Made by a program: the position numbers and the translations under genes. From Wuchereria bancrofti (lineage: Eukaryota > Nematoda > Chromadorea > Rhabditida > Onchocercidae): 64,000 bases of DNA. The notes under the pieces were generated by a model. It saw only the letters and a list, made by a program, of their open reading frames with translations, was not told the origin of the DNA and did not search any database. The stretch covers positions 2,154,399-2,218,398 of the forward strand of contig SSBO01000001.1 of NCBI GenBank assembly GCA_005281725.1, given 5' to 3'. Below, piece after piece: positions 25,555-38,107 of the stretch (positions are counted from its first letter, which is position 1; each line of letters opens with the position of its first letter).

Positions 25555-28388
25555 TCGTCTCACAGTTAGCTAACTACAATATGGCACTTTAAATATCAAT
25601 TAAATTTTCTATATCAGTTTTTAGAGCGATAAATGCAATACTAATAGTACTTTAATTTCAAATATTAGAAAGACTAATTTCCACGAAGCCAAGAAACATC
25701 CACTCTTTCACAATTTTTTAATACGCGACATTCTGTGTTTCATTTATATCATCACAGTAACATTCTACTCCTTTTAATACTTCACATGGATCAATACTAC
25801 GGTTTCTCCTATGATATACTGATATGAGTACCATGAATCAGTCAATAAATAGGTGGGAATTTTCAGTACAGAAGTTTTAAAATAAAGTCGAAAAATGGCT
25901 GTTGTCAGTAAAAAGAAAGGAAGAGAGAAAAACGAAATGGGATGACATTTTGCTTTATTGATAATTCCTAATCACTATGTAAATCAATCAGTTGATGAGA
26001 GGATAGAATCGGAACAATGGATCAATAGCGGTATGTCAACAACAGCCAAGGCCATCGCATTCCTCTCAAACAACTTACACTTAAAAGAATGAAAGAAAGT
26101 TTATCGTAATTAGTCTAATTATGATAAACTAAGCTATCACGTCTTCAAATTATGTCATGAAAAGATGCCGTACAAATAATGATTATCCTTTCTCCATATT
26201 CTTAAAATCGAAATATTTGACTTATAACCAAAACAGATAGTTAACATTATTCGATGTTTTCAATTATTATTTTCCTTAAAAAAGGGAGAAAAAAAATTGG
26301 GAACAGTTGAAAATATACAATTAGAGTGAAATCTTAATTTATATTTCGTTTACTTAAAATTATCGAAAATCAAATATCTCTTAAATGGACATAAAGAAGA
26401 TAATAAAAAATCAAACGTGCCAAATAAATATATCGAATTTAAAAATTGTTTGACTCAGCTATTTTTGTAACTTTGATTTAAAACAATAAAAAACTTCGCA
26501 ATTCCAAATTTTATTTCATCAAACCCCTTGCAGTACGTTAAATTTTAAGTGCAGATTTTTATCGTCCCCGAAATTCTTCTCATTTTAAAGAAATGAAAAT
26601 AAAAGACAAGAAGAGTTCTAGAGTTTGCTACCATTTTCACAAAAAGCTCCGTTCATCCTAAAATTCAAATTAGCAACGAAAAAATGAAAACAAGTCACAA
26701 AAAAGTAAGGATCTTACTAAAGTACGCTCACTAAAATCCCTGAAAGACCATTAAACTGCTAATGAACATCTATTTGAAATTTTTTTCTTCTTTCTTTTCC
26801 CAATATGACCCAAATAAAATTAAATTTGAAATTTAATAAAAATATATTATTGCATCGTTACACATAAGAATATAAAATATCGTTATCTTGATCAATATTC
26901 CTTCTATCTCCCCTATTATCATTATTACTACACACTTGATTTGCCACGTGACAAATGATAACTGTTGATAAGATCAAAATACCAAGCCGTAAATATCTTA
27001 ATATTAAAGTGTCAAAAATAATAAGCTGACACTTTCATATCATGCAAATAGCGAAATTTGTAGATAACAAGGCAAATCACAGTTGTCTCAAAACATCCGA
27101 CTAATACACCACACATCTAATCAGGCTTACATCAGTGGATGTGTGTGTATGGGTCTGCATGGGGGTGTCGACGGCTGTGTTTCCAGACAGGCTGGCTAAT
27201 CCATTTAACTGTCCACCAAACGAATGGCAGCTGTTTCACACTAAGACTGATGGTTGAAATAGATTTAACGATTTTGTATCACCGATATTTCATTACACAC
27301 ACACATATACATACACACACACATACATACATAACACTACATACATACACATATATATATATATATATATACATAGATACATACATACACAAGCAGACGG
27401 ATACACAAGAAGTCCAGAATCGGATGAGTAAGACCATGAATTTTTAATAATTAAAAATTTCATCTCACAAACGTTTCAAGAAGGTGAAAAAAGTGCTAAT
27501 CATGTTAACATAAAGTGTATGATAGAAGAGATAAATTGAAAAAGAATTATTAGTAGTTGATAAACAAGATAATTCTGTTATTGAAGAGCTCATGATATGT
27601 GGATGCAGCTAAACAAGCTATCAAGTCACTGTTCGAAATATCCTGGACTATGGTGATACGAGGAATATTCGTAACTAGGAATGAATAAAAAATCATACTC
27701 AACAAAATTTTGCTTAAATTCTGTTGTTTCTCTTGTGTGTGTGTTGTTGTTTTTTTTTTTTAATAATTTCATTAACTTAAACGTTTCAACACATTGTTCG
27801 AGTGTGACGTATATAAATACATCGTAATACAGAACTTATATTATTCTTCGATAATAAATAATGAGTCTAAAAAAGTCTAAAACTTGAAATCAAATATCGG
27901 ATAATAATACAGGCTAATAGCAAACAGAATCCGTAGTTAATAGCCAGCTATTTATTTATAATTTAGCAAAGTAAGATATGATTAGTTTAATAGCAAGTTT
28001 TACGGATTAAGCAAACGATGGCAGTTATATTACAACAGTGTGAGCAGAATATATTTTCGATGTTCACATAGAGAAACTGGAAATTAGGAACACATTCCGG
28101 ACAAAAGCTCCAACCGTAGGAAAAAGCCTGACTACAGCTCCCCATCGGGAATTCCTGAAAAGAAAGTTATTTCTGTTAACTGCTAAATCAACAGAGAGAA
28201 AGTACCCGAATTTAACGGGCCACGCAATTTGCGTTGGAAATATTATTGGTGGTTTTACGGTCACTTCCAGTTTTGCTCTCTTTCGTTTTACTCTCTCTCT
28301 CTCGTTATTTTGTTGCATTTTTCATTTTGTGTCATTTTTCCTTTTGTCCAGTTTGGTGAAACGTAAGACTTACGTAACTTTTCAGGTG
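25555..28388. other. Divergent intergenic region SLC6 / arx-4, about 2.8 kb
   Basis: Shared upstream region of two divergent genes. It contains a compound CA/CATA/TA microsatellite (27294-27392) and, near arx-4, a short CT-rich run (28288-28303). The open frame at 27139-27447 is produced by the microsatellite, and the one at 28064-28318 (minus) shows no domain. Nothing else is supported. Confidence 0.55.
27294..27392. repeat. Compound CA / CATA / TA microsatellite
   Basis: Runs of acac, then tacatacata, then about ten TA units, then catacata, in the intergenic region between the SLC6 gene and arx-4. Confidence 0.85.
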
Positions 28389-31300
28389 ATGATAATTCTT
28401 GAACAGAACAATCGAATTATTACGGAAGTATTGGATCTTAAATTCTCTATGGCTAAACAAGGGTAAGAGCTTGTATTATAAATTTAGAATCATTCAGTTT
28501 GTTTTTTATTCCATTTATTTTTCCATCTTGTCTGTTTTGTTGTGTTTCCTTTATCTCTTTGTTTGTCTCATTACTGACCATCCTCACATGTTTATTTTCT
28601 TCCTTATTTACTTATTTTATGTAGTACTCCCTCCTTTTTTCTTATTTTCTTGTCTCGTTAAATAGTATTTTTATATTTTACTTTCTTTATTTACTTTTGA
28701 TCTTTTTCGTCTTATGTTTCTATGCTTTTTCTCGTACTCGTTTACTAATGCGCACGTGTGGTTACGTGACATCTGCTTTGTTAGTGATGAAATTCCTTCA
28801 AAAAAAAAGCTGTTTCTTTTTTGAATTTAAAGTTTTCGAGTTTTCTTCGTTTTGCCACGAAAGAAAAATTTTCATTGCTACTTTATGCATAAACTTTTGA
28901 TAGTATCTCGAATAAAATGCTTTTTATCCATGAATGATTTTTAGACATGTCAGGATATCCTGAAGTAACTTTTAGGCGACGTTGTCGCTTTTTGTTCTGT
29001 TTTATTTCCAGCTCCAAATAATCAAGTTGAATGATAGTAAGTGAAGTGTCTTCATGATGTTTGTTTATCACTTACTGTAGCTTTTTTTTGCATCTTTACC
29101 ACTTTAAGAACAGATAAGGAAGTAAGAAATTCCGTATTACGCGTTCTATTTTAGCAATAAATTGGAAAAAGTTGATGTGAGATTTGCTGATTTCGATGGC
29201 GTCGTTTACCACATATCAAATCCTAATGGTGACCGTGCAATAATTATGGTTTGTTTTTGTTTGTTTTCCAGTTTTCATAAAAATTTAAACGTGGTCTTAA
29301 AGTCCAGATGAACTCAGGACCTCGAACTACATTTTCATTCGGGCAGTGATTGTCCTGTTAATGCCAGGTATTAATATATAATCACATAATATTCTTTTTC
29401 TAGTTATCTTTTATCTCTTACACGAAATCCTGATTTTTCTGAGCTTAAGATTGCTTTTTTTCAGCTTAGCATATCACTGAAATTTTACAAGGAGCTTCAA
29501 GAACATGGAGCTGACGAAGTAAACTTTTTTTTTGTTGTTTCCATTCCTTTTTCAGAATGTTGCTGAATTTCTTCCAGAAGTTTGTAAGTTAGGGTATTTT
29601 AAGACAGTTTGATGCGATTTTGAAATAGTGCATGTGAATTATGTGATTCCGGGAATTTCGGAATAAAGAATGATATCATTTAAGATTTTATAAGTATTGT
29701 TTTCTGTGTAAATGAGGTGCTGATTAACTGTTATCATAGTTTATGTTTGTTGTATTTTAGTTATTGCGGCGTGAATATGGTAAATATCTGTGTACAACAC
29801 CGGAATCTAATTATAATGTTTCACTAACCTACAATCTAAATGAACTGCCCAATGATTACTCGACGATTGTTAGCCAAGCTTCACATTTAAAACGAAATTG
29901 TTTTGCATCTGTTTTCGAAAAATATTTCAATTTCCAATCACAAGGTCAAACCGGAGCAAAAAGAGCTATAATTCATTACCGGGATGACGAGACTTTGTAA
30001 TTTCTTGAATATTTCTGAAAATCAAGCTATTATATTTCATCGTCGTTTGAGATGCTAATGGAAATGAGAAGTTTGAGTGGATTCAAGTGATCAAGTGGTT
30101 GCTATGAATCGTGGAGTGATCTATGATATTTTTATTCAATTTCTGACCAACACCATGTTAGAATTGGGAAAGTCAGTAATTTCAGATATGTAGAAACAAA
30201 AGCCGATCGAGTTACTGTTATATTTAGTACAATTTTCCGTGATCCGGATGATGTCGTCATTGGGAAACTATTTTTGCAGGTTTGCTTTCATGTCTTATTT
30301 GTATTTTTCTAGCTTTCATTTATATTGCATTGGTATACTTAGTCTAATTCTTCGAGATAATTTTTGCTAGAGCATTTAATGATAAGGAAGAAAATTGAAA
30401 TATTTGCGGATTAGCAAGAGGAATCCTCTGAATAACAAGTTGCAGAAGGAGAACAATGAAAAGTGTCATGAATTTGAGTAGGCTTTTATATCACAATACC
30501 ATCGAGGGAGAAAGCATACGTGTCAAACACTGAGTAGTTTTTATGAGCGGATTTGGAAAATAAATTAGGAAAAATTTGCCTTTGAAGGAATTCCGAGAAG
30601 GAAGGAAAGCATCACAGACGTCACCTGCAGTACTCTATACAGTGGGTGAGCCACCGCTTGAACTACGAGACTGTCCCGATGCACGTGTTGGCGATAATGT
30701 TGGCTATATCACGTTTGGTAAGTGAAAAAGAGTACACTTTTGCCAGAATTACATGGGTATATAAAGATATGTACAGTGAAAATAAGTAATTTTCATTTGT
30801 TATTAGAAGAGCGGCAAAGAGGACAGAGAGGAAATCGCATCTTGTCTGTTGATTCTTACATTGCTATGTCAGCTGTTCAAGTTTTATTATTCAACTAAAA
30901 GTCATGTTAAGCTTATGTAACTTTTAGTGTTATTTCCACGGCACACGAATGTACAAGCACGTGATAATACAATCAATTTGATACATACATTTCGTGATTA
31001 TCTTCATTATCACATAAAATGTTCGAAGGTTAGTAAATGAACTAAATTTAAAGAATTATTTTTGCGCAGAATAGATTATTTCTGCAATATTTTGTTGGAA
31101 ATCTTTTTAAAATTCGCTTTCTTATTCTGGACACTATGCAGTACAACTTTAAGCAAAGGCGGACTTTTGAAAATGTTTCTGGAAAGTGCTGTTTTAGGTG
31201 ATTTTGCTTTTATATTCATAGAAATAGCATGAGGTATGGAGCGAGAAGCTTTTCCAAAAAAAAATGGGACTTTTAAAGTTGGGAAGTTATTTTTTTGTTA

Positions 31301-31657
31301 CAGGCATATATGCATTCAAGAATGCGTGCTAGGACGAATGACTTCCTGAAAATTTTAAACCGAGCACGACCAGAAGGACGTGTAGAGAAGAAAACATTCT
31401 CGTACGTATTTGATTTCTCGTTTTTTCAAAATTAATATCAACAAGGAAAGCATGGGCTAGATACCGTTGAAAAAATATGAGTTAGATTGACAGACAAATT
31501 GAGTCTAACACAGTATTTGAGGGGAAAAGTTTAGAGTACTGACTTTTGTCTTCGTTTGTTTGGACTAATTAAGTCGTAAATTTTTAAATGGAACATAATT
31601 TAACCATCAGTTCAAAAAGAAAAATATTTCAGAGGACGCAGCTTCCAGCCAGTGTAG
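28389..31657 (+). CDS. arx-4: Arp2/3 complex subunit 2 (ARPC2, p34), 301 aa
   Basis: Structural core subunit of the Arp2/3 complex, which nucleates branched actin filaments in the cytoplasm and contacts the mother filament. Nine exons: 28389-28462, 29155-29248, 29465-29518, 29761-29996, 30186-30279, 30588-30717, 30928-31028, 31304-31401 and 31633-31657; phases agree. The protein is near-collinear with human ARPC2 (300 aa): [130 protein letters not shown] and LKILNRARP. The ATG lies three bases after an acceptor (ttttcag), suggesting trans-splicing. The gene name follows the C. elegans ARPC2 orthologue. Confidence 0.97.
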
Positions 31658-32778
31658 AAGTTGGATGATGTGCTAAAACATTTCGTTTTGATCAAACTAT
31701 TTATTATTGTTTTGATGCGATCGTAAAATTTCTTGGTCCCTTTAATGGCAGCAGATAATATTATAGAGAATGAAAAGAGCACAGTTGCCCTGGAAGTTCT
31801 GTACTTTTGATAGCTTTAATTAATCTTTAAAGTCTGTTATCATTATCTTTCGTTCGGGTAACATTATAAATGGTCAGGAGTGATCAGTTTTCTTTACCAA
31901 AACAGTGAGCGCAGATTTTGTAAAACGTGAAGGAAGGTGATGAGAAGTGTCTATTTGATTAAGATTATAAATTGTAATTTTGATTTGTTCGCAACAGTGC
32001 AGAATAATACCGATAGTGCTGTGAAATAAAATTCTCATTCTAATGCCAAGAGTAATCAATGTCTGAAGATGCTACAGATACGGTAGGACTGAAACTATTT
32101 CTGCAGTGGACCTGAAGTTGGTGACATTCTTCCTGAAACATTTCTAACGAAAAAGCTAATAATATTCTCTAGAAGAAATTTAGAACTGCTAATCTAGAAA
32201 AAGAATGAAATTAATTTTACAGAGATAAAGAAGTGATATGTTATAATAATTTCGACAGATACTAAATTTCGATAGTTAAATACTAAATATAAAACTTAAA
32301 ATCTGTTCACTCAACTAGTGGTAGTCTGTCTGAGCGAAATGTCACAAGTTCCATCACTGTCCCACCCTCTTATTAATACTGCAATTAAATTGACGAGTGT
32401 GAAAAGTATACGTGTGATCTGTAAGTAGTAATAATCGAAATGCAGCGCGTAACATTCCATCATTTTTCTTCAAGAAAATCCCTTCGAATTTGCGTTCCCA
32501 TCAACACTGCAAGTGCAAGCAAGTGCATCATCATTATCACCAGGTAAGTGCATCATCATCACGTACGTCATACATCTGTCTGAACTCTCACCGCCTGTTT
32601 GTATGTAACGAATAGTTCGTGCAGATATGCATGAACACATGCATATATTTGTCTGTGTCTATGTCTGTATACGTTTGTACGTGCGTGTGTGTATGTGAGT
32701 GTATGTCTATCTGTGTATGTCTATCTTTGCACGTATTGATGAGATGCCACTATCGTGGGATGCCGCTATGGAGAAAAC

Positions 32779-32791
32779 GTTGCTAGGCAAC
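32779..32791. promoter_or_regulatory. RFX/EF-C type X-box and CCAAT box upstream of dlc-1
   Basis: GTTGCTAGGCAAC is a perfect pair of RFX half-sites with a one-base spacer. An inverted CCAAT word (attgg, 32802-32806) follows 10 bases downstream. It lies about 1.0 kb before the dlc-1 ATG. Binding is inferred from motif only. Confidence 0.55.
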
Positions 32792-32898
32792 GCGCATTCT
32801 GATTGGTTCTCATATCATAGGGGCATCTGTTGTTAGCGCCTTAGCCGACACAAATGCATACGAGATTAGTTGGAGGGCTGTTGGGGTGGGGAGGGGAT

Positions 32899-32942
32899 GT
32901 GTATGTGTGTGTGTGTGTGTGTGTCTGTCTGTCTGTCTGTCC
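32899..32942. repeat. GT and CTGT microsatellite
   Basis: About ten GT units followed by five CTGT units, upstream of dlc-1. Confidence 0.85.
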
Positions 32943-33801
32943 GTTATCAGTTAATGATTATCATTTAAATTTCATAAGTGTTAAAATTTCAGCGTATCCA
33001 CGTTATGTTACGTAATATTAGGCCATTCATATCGTCTATGCTAATTTTGGTTATTTAGCGTATTCGAGAGTTAACTGTTATTATCAAGTACCATTCGTTC
33101 TCCACCTGAAATCATTACATTCAGGCAAATGTAGTTAAAGAAGAATAAGGGAAAGTTAGTGAGCAGAAAAATTATGCAAATTTTATTTCCCAGGTTTATT
33201 TTCCATGTTTCGTGGCTAATTGCAGTGGTATTGTAACAGTGAATGTCTTTCGTACACCACTCTCACACTGCATGTGCAATATATAATTAATCATCTTTCC
33301 TGCAGTTTCCACAATGATATAATCGTTGTGGGTAGAGTTAGTTGGCTAAGCATAGATATTTACCCATCTATCCACTCACCCACATGCATTCCTCAATTCC
33401 CAAAAATGCATCACGCAATGAGAGGACCATTTGAAGAGTCAATTATGGCATGTTTTAGGCGGGAAGGCGGGAAAGTTCTTTTTGTTGTTTTTGATTTTTT
33501 TATAGCAAATTCTAGAATAAAAGAGTGCATAAGGAAATTAGTGTGGTGAATTCTGAGAAAAATTGAGCTATGTTAAGACAGTGTCGTAGTGGATGAAAAG
33601 TGGTTTTCATTTTAATGACTTTCATTTTAAAACTTATTCCAGTTTTTCTTTTGTTCTATTCCATGCTGATGTTAACTAATTCGGATTATTGCAAAGTGTT
33701 GTTAAAATTTCTTGTCAATTCTTCATTTCAAATTTTCAGGCCTTCGTAATTTATTTTGCAACAAAAGATAGTTTTGGTAGTGCAGAAGATAGCAAAAAGA
33801 A

Positions 33802-34581
<780 letters not shown>

Positions 34582-36928
34582 TTTTCTTTCTTGGTCTGTA
34601 TTCCTCTTTTTTTTCTTCCAAATGTTACGATTTCCATTATTTAAATTAGTTTTGATCTGGTCTTATGTACATTTTTGGTATTAATGATAACGGCGATAAT
34701 GAAATGGACCGAAATACACCGTTTTCATGAATGTTTTTTTTTCCAAAGAAATGTGCAAGTTGTATTTGATTTTTTTACCGAATTTCCATCATTTACAAAA
34801 ATTTTCTGGATTTTCTACATTTCTTGCTACTTTGAATCATTAGAAAGAGGGAAAAATAATTACAGAAACTCACGCTATGCAGGGTTAGTGCCTTAATTAT
34901 TCTCACTGGATACAAACGCGCAAACACACATATATGCACACACAAAAAGAATTTCATTGCATGTGATTTTTTTATTTGTTTTTTCCAATCGCATTAGTCG
35001 ATAAAATGCCCTTTGAGTGTTCTCCGCCAAACACGAAAACATTAAGCAGGATTTCCGGTTTCCCATTTGCAAAGCGTGCCGATAATGCAATGAATTATTG
35101 CAGTACTTTTCTATCTGAATGCAAGGAAATTCGAACAGCGCTGAGAACGTTAGTGCAATCCGTAAATTCCATGCTCACAAAATACTTTCTGTTGGGATAT
35201 TTGATCATCTGTAAAGTGCTCTTGAAAATTCCAAGTTGGGTGTCTGTTACCGTCCGTTCTTTTTCATACAGTGCCACTGAAAACTTGCTTCATTCTATGC
35301 ATCCAAACGCTTTTCCATACTGGTAGTACTTCCAGACAACCGACTCCGAGAAGTTTTTAGTAGTGCAGTGCCGTGTTTAGATGTATATACAATCATCTCA
35401 AATTTCATAACAAGCTTTTTCATCGGAGTAACTACAGCTACATGGTCAGAGCACCAATTAGTAATGTTAGGAAGTAAATGAGAACATTTGCGTCAGAACA
35501 GTTCCATCCTGTAGTTAATCAACTTGTCAGACACATTTCGCATTTGTCAACAACTTAACAAGTATTGGGATAATATATGACGTTGCAGGATTTGTTCTAA
35601 TTCTCCATCGGATTTGTTCCGTAATCCTCATCAATATCACATCGTACGTGTGAATGTTATCCTCCGATATGGATAACAGATATTCAAAACAGTGAGGTTG
35701 CACTATAGGATGTCACATGAAAATTTGAAAATTTAGTACGCTATGAATGACAAAGGAGATGATATCATGTAAATAATGCGTAGGATTATGCAATATGTGA
35801 ATAATGAGGTTACATCAGTATTACATTAGTGGATGTAAGTGATAAGAAAGTTATATAATGAGTCTTTACGTATTCCGCAATCTGTTAATACTAATTATAC
35901 GACTTCTTCATTACTTATATATATGCAATATGGGTTGTATTTTCGTATGAAATATCACACATCACGTGAATATAACAAAACACACATTATTACGTTGTAT
36001 AATACTTTGGAAAAATACGAATTCTTCAAAAACCTAGTAGATGCGAAGACGTGGACATATATTCATGCAGGAACGTGAACTGACGTGTATATCTCCGCAC
36101 ACATTTAGACGCTCGCAAAATGACAGCTCTCGTAACGACCAACTTCCACTACATCGTTTGAACAAAGCGATATAGAGCTGGTATGGTTCTGCGAATCTCG
36201 AATGGATTCTCTTTGGCAAATTGACAAATATCCGTCATTCTGATCACTTTTTGGGTTGTGATTTTTGCTTTAGAGGTGATAATCTTCCATTTACGAAGGA
36301 TTTTTGCTCCAAGTCATTTTGATGAAATATTTTAGTTTTAATAAGGAAATTAAGTAATGCAAATTAGGCATTCATCAGAGTAACTACCACTTATGGTAGC
36401 CTACGGGTATGGCTTGAATATACGGTAGTCCCATAACGCTTCACTATTTACTGTAATTTATCGATCCACTAGTTGGGATGTTTGTAGCTGTGCATGTGTT
36501 GTATGAATTTTGCCTTAAAGTTTTGGATGATTTTAGTTTTAAAAGCGACATATAATTAGGTAGCAAATATTGCTAATATCTTTCTCCTCTTCATCATGTC
36601 GTTCTACTGCATAATTAATAATGAAATCAAGTAATAAAGTTATTAAGAAAAATTGACCTGTGTAAATGTTATATTTTTTGGAATAATGCGAAACATGTAA
36701 TGGAATAGTTTTGTTGAGATATAGATGATGGATGTTACATTATTTCAATAAGTCTCGTTTTTGTTAGACTTATTAGTACAAAAGGAAATGATATATTTGA
36801 AATGTAGGATTCAATTCCGGTAAAAAGATTTCTTATTTTAAACAGTCTTTTTCAGCACCGTTACCCGCACATTTGGGTTTTTTTTTCTCTGCATATTTCT
36901 TACGAGCAGTTGGCTAAAGGAAGTCGAG
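34582..36928. other. Intergenic region dlc-1 / daf-41, about 2.3 kb
   Basis: Contains an isolated open stretch at 34976-35326 (plus, 116 codons) that is also open on the minus strand over 35095-35277. It is richer in GC than its flanks, but no domain, paralogue or splice partner is recognised. No other gene is supported. The last ~60 bases form the daf-41 leader with an acceptor (gcag) about 20 bases before the ATG. Confidence 0.5.
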
Positions 36929-38107
36929 ATGACAAACAGTACAACAGCAACAGCATTGCATCCATTAGTCCAATGGGCTCAGCGTGATAAATTACTTTAT
37001 TTGACTATTGAAATTGATAATGTAGTCGATCTCCAAATTACCGAAAAGTCCCTTCAAGTCAAGTAAGTTTTTGTCCATTAACCATTATTAATGGATAAGT
37101 CTGTGATATTACGGTGGCGTAATGGATGTAGAACGTAGCAACTGCATTTCTCTTTTAATCTGCAGGTCAGACTCTTCATCATCAAATGAAGCTGTTGTCT
37201 AGTGTATCGAAAATGTTTGCCATAAAAAGTATTGCTTCCACTTAATACAGTCACGTCTGATCTACCTGTTAAGTTTATTTCTGTATGCGTTATGCTTTAC
37301 TTTTATTAAAGAGGTACATATGGTGGTAGCAAGGCTCTTTATGAAGCTACTTTGGATTTTTATGCTGGAGTAAAAACGGATTACCGTAAAATTGCTAATG
37401 ACAGACATTTGGAATTGGTTATCAACAAGGAAACAGCATCATGGTGGCCGCGATTGTCTAAGAATAGTGCCAAGGTTTGTTTATTTTTGCTAACGTTTCG
37501 TCATTTCTATAGAAACGTTAATGATCATTTGAAGAGGAAAATAGAGTAAAAAGAAACTGTAACTGAAAATGAGTAATTTACAGTACCCATTTGTCACTGT
37601 TTGTTACAAATATCTCCAGCAAGTATTCCAGAATTTTTCGTAATTCAGACGTTTATTAAAAAACCATTAATTGGTAGCATTTTTTCTTTCCATTTTACAG
37701 CTTCCGTGGGTGAAGGTTGATTTTAACAAATGGAAGGATGAGGACGAAGATGAGGATGATATGAATGGTGGTGATCTCGATTTCCAGAATTACATGTCTA
37801 AGTTGGATGGAGGTGGCGCTGGTGCTCCAAATCTGGATGATTTTGATGATGATGATGAAGATGGGGATGATGGTATACTTTATTCTCTTCCTGCACTGCT
37901 TCATAGTATCAGCTGGTATCTTATTTCCGAAGAATGTTTTTAATCATAGTCTTTACAAGTTCTGATTTCCTAGTACATTTTGCAGATATGCCAGACTTAG
38001 AAGATGTTGATGACGAAGCAAAAACAGGAGCTGCAACGGATGAAGAAGAAAAGAAAGATAAGGTTGAAGCTGGTGATCAGAAAGAAGGGGTTGTGGAACA
38101 GTCATAA
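36929..38107 (+). CDS. daf-41: Hsp90 co-chaperone p23 (PTGES3/Sba1 family), 196 aa
   Basis: Binds the closed ATP-bound state of Hsp90 and slows its ATPase, stabilising client proteins (family). Four exons: 36929-37062, 37312-37474, 37701-37872 and 37986-38107, phases consistent. The CS/p23 domain covers about residues 10-120: LVQWAQRDKLLYLTIEIDN, LVINKETASWWPRLSKNSAK and LPWVKVDFNKWKDEDE, the WPRL and LKVDFxxWxDEDE-type signatures of p23. The C-terminal half is strongly acidic, as usual: YMSKLDGG, LDDFDDDDEDGDD, then a Glu/Asp/Lys tail. The exon 2 acceptor is at 37311, because the next AG would place a stop in frame. The name follows the C. elegans p23 orthologue. Confidence 0.95.
37115..37175 (+). 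other. Degenerate tRNA-like sequence in daf-41 intron 1
   Basis: The word cggtggcgtaatggat resembles the D-arm/A-box of an arginine tRNA, but the downstream B-box (ggtcagactct) is poor and no full cloverleaf can be folded. Probably a tRNA relic or chance. Confidence 0.2.

Larger units (their letters stand above)
31658..33801. other. Upstream region of dlc-1, about 2.1 kb
   Basis: Richer in GC than its surroundings. It contains a good splice donor CAG-gtaagt at 32541-32549, possibly the end of a non-coding dlc-1 leader exon, and an acceptor ending at 33739 just before the dlc-1 start exon. Between them lie an RFX-type palindrome (32779-32791), an inverted CCAAT word (32802-32806) and a GT/CTGT microsatellite. 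The open frame at 33220-33549 has no recognisable domain. Confidence 0.55.

Noticed and set aside
27139..27447. Plus-strand open frame of 102 codons
   Set aside because: Its second half is translated CA/CATA/TA microsatellite (His-Thr and Tyr-Ile repeats), and there is no domain or splice context.
35839..36078. Plus-strand open frame of 79 codons
   Set aside because: Begins at a non-ATG codon, has no recognisable motif and no splice sites linking it to daf-41.
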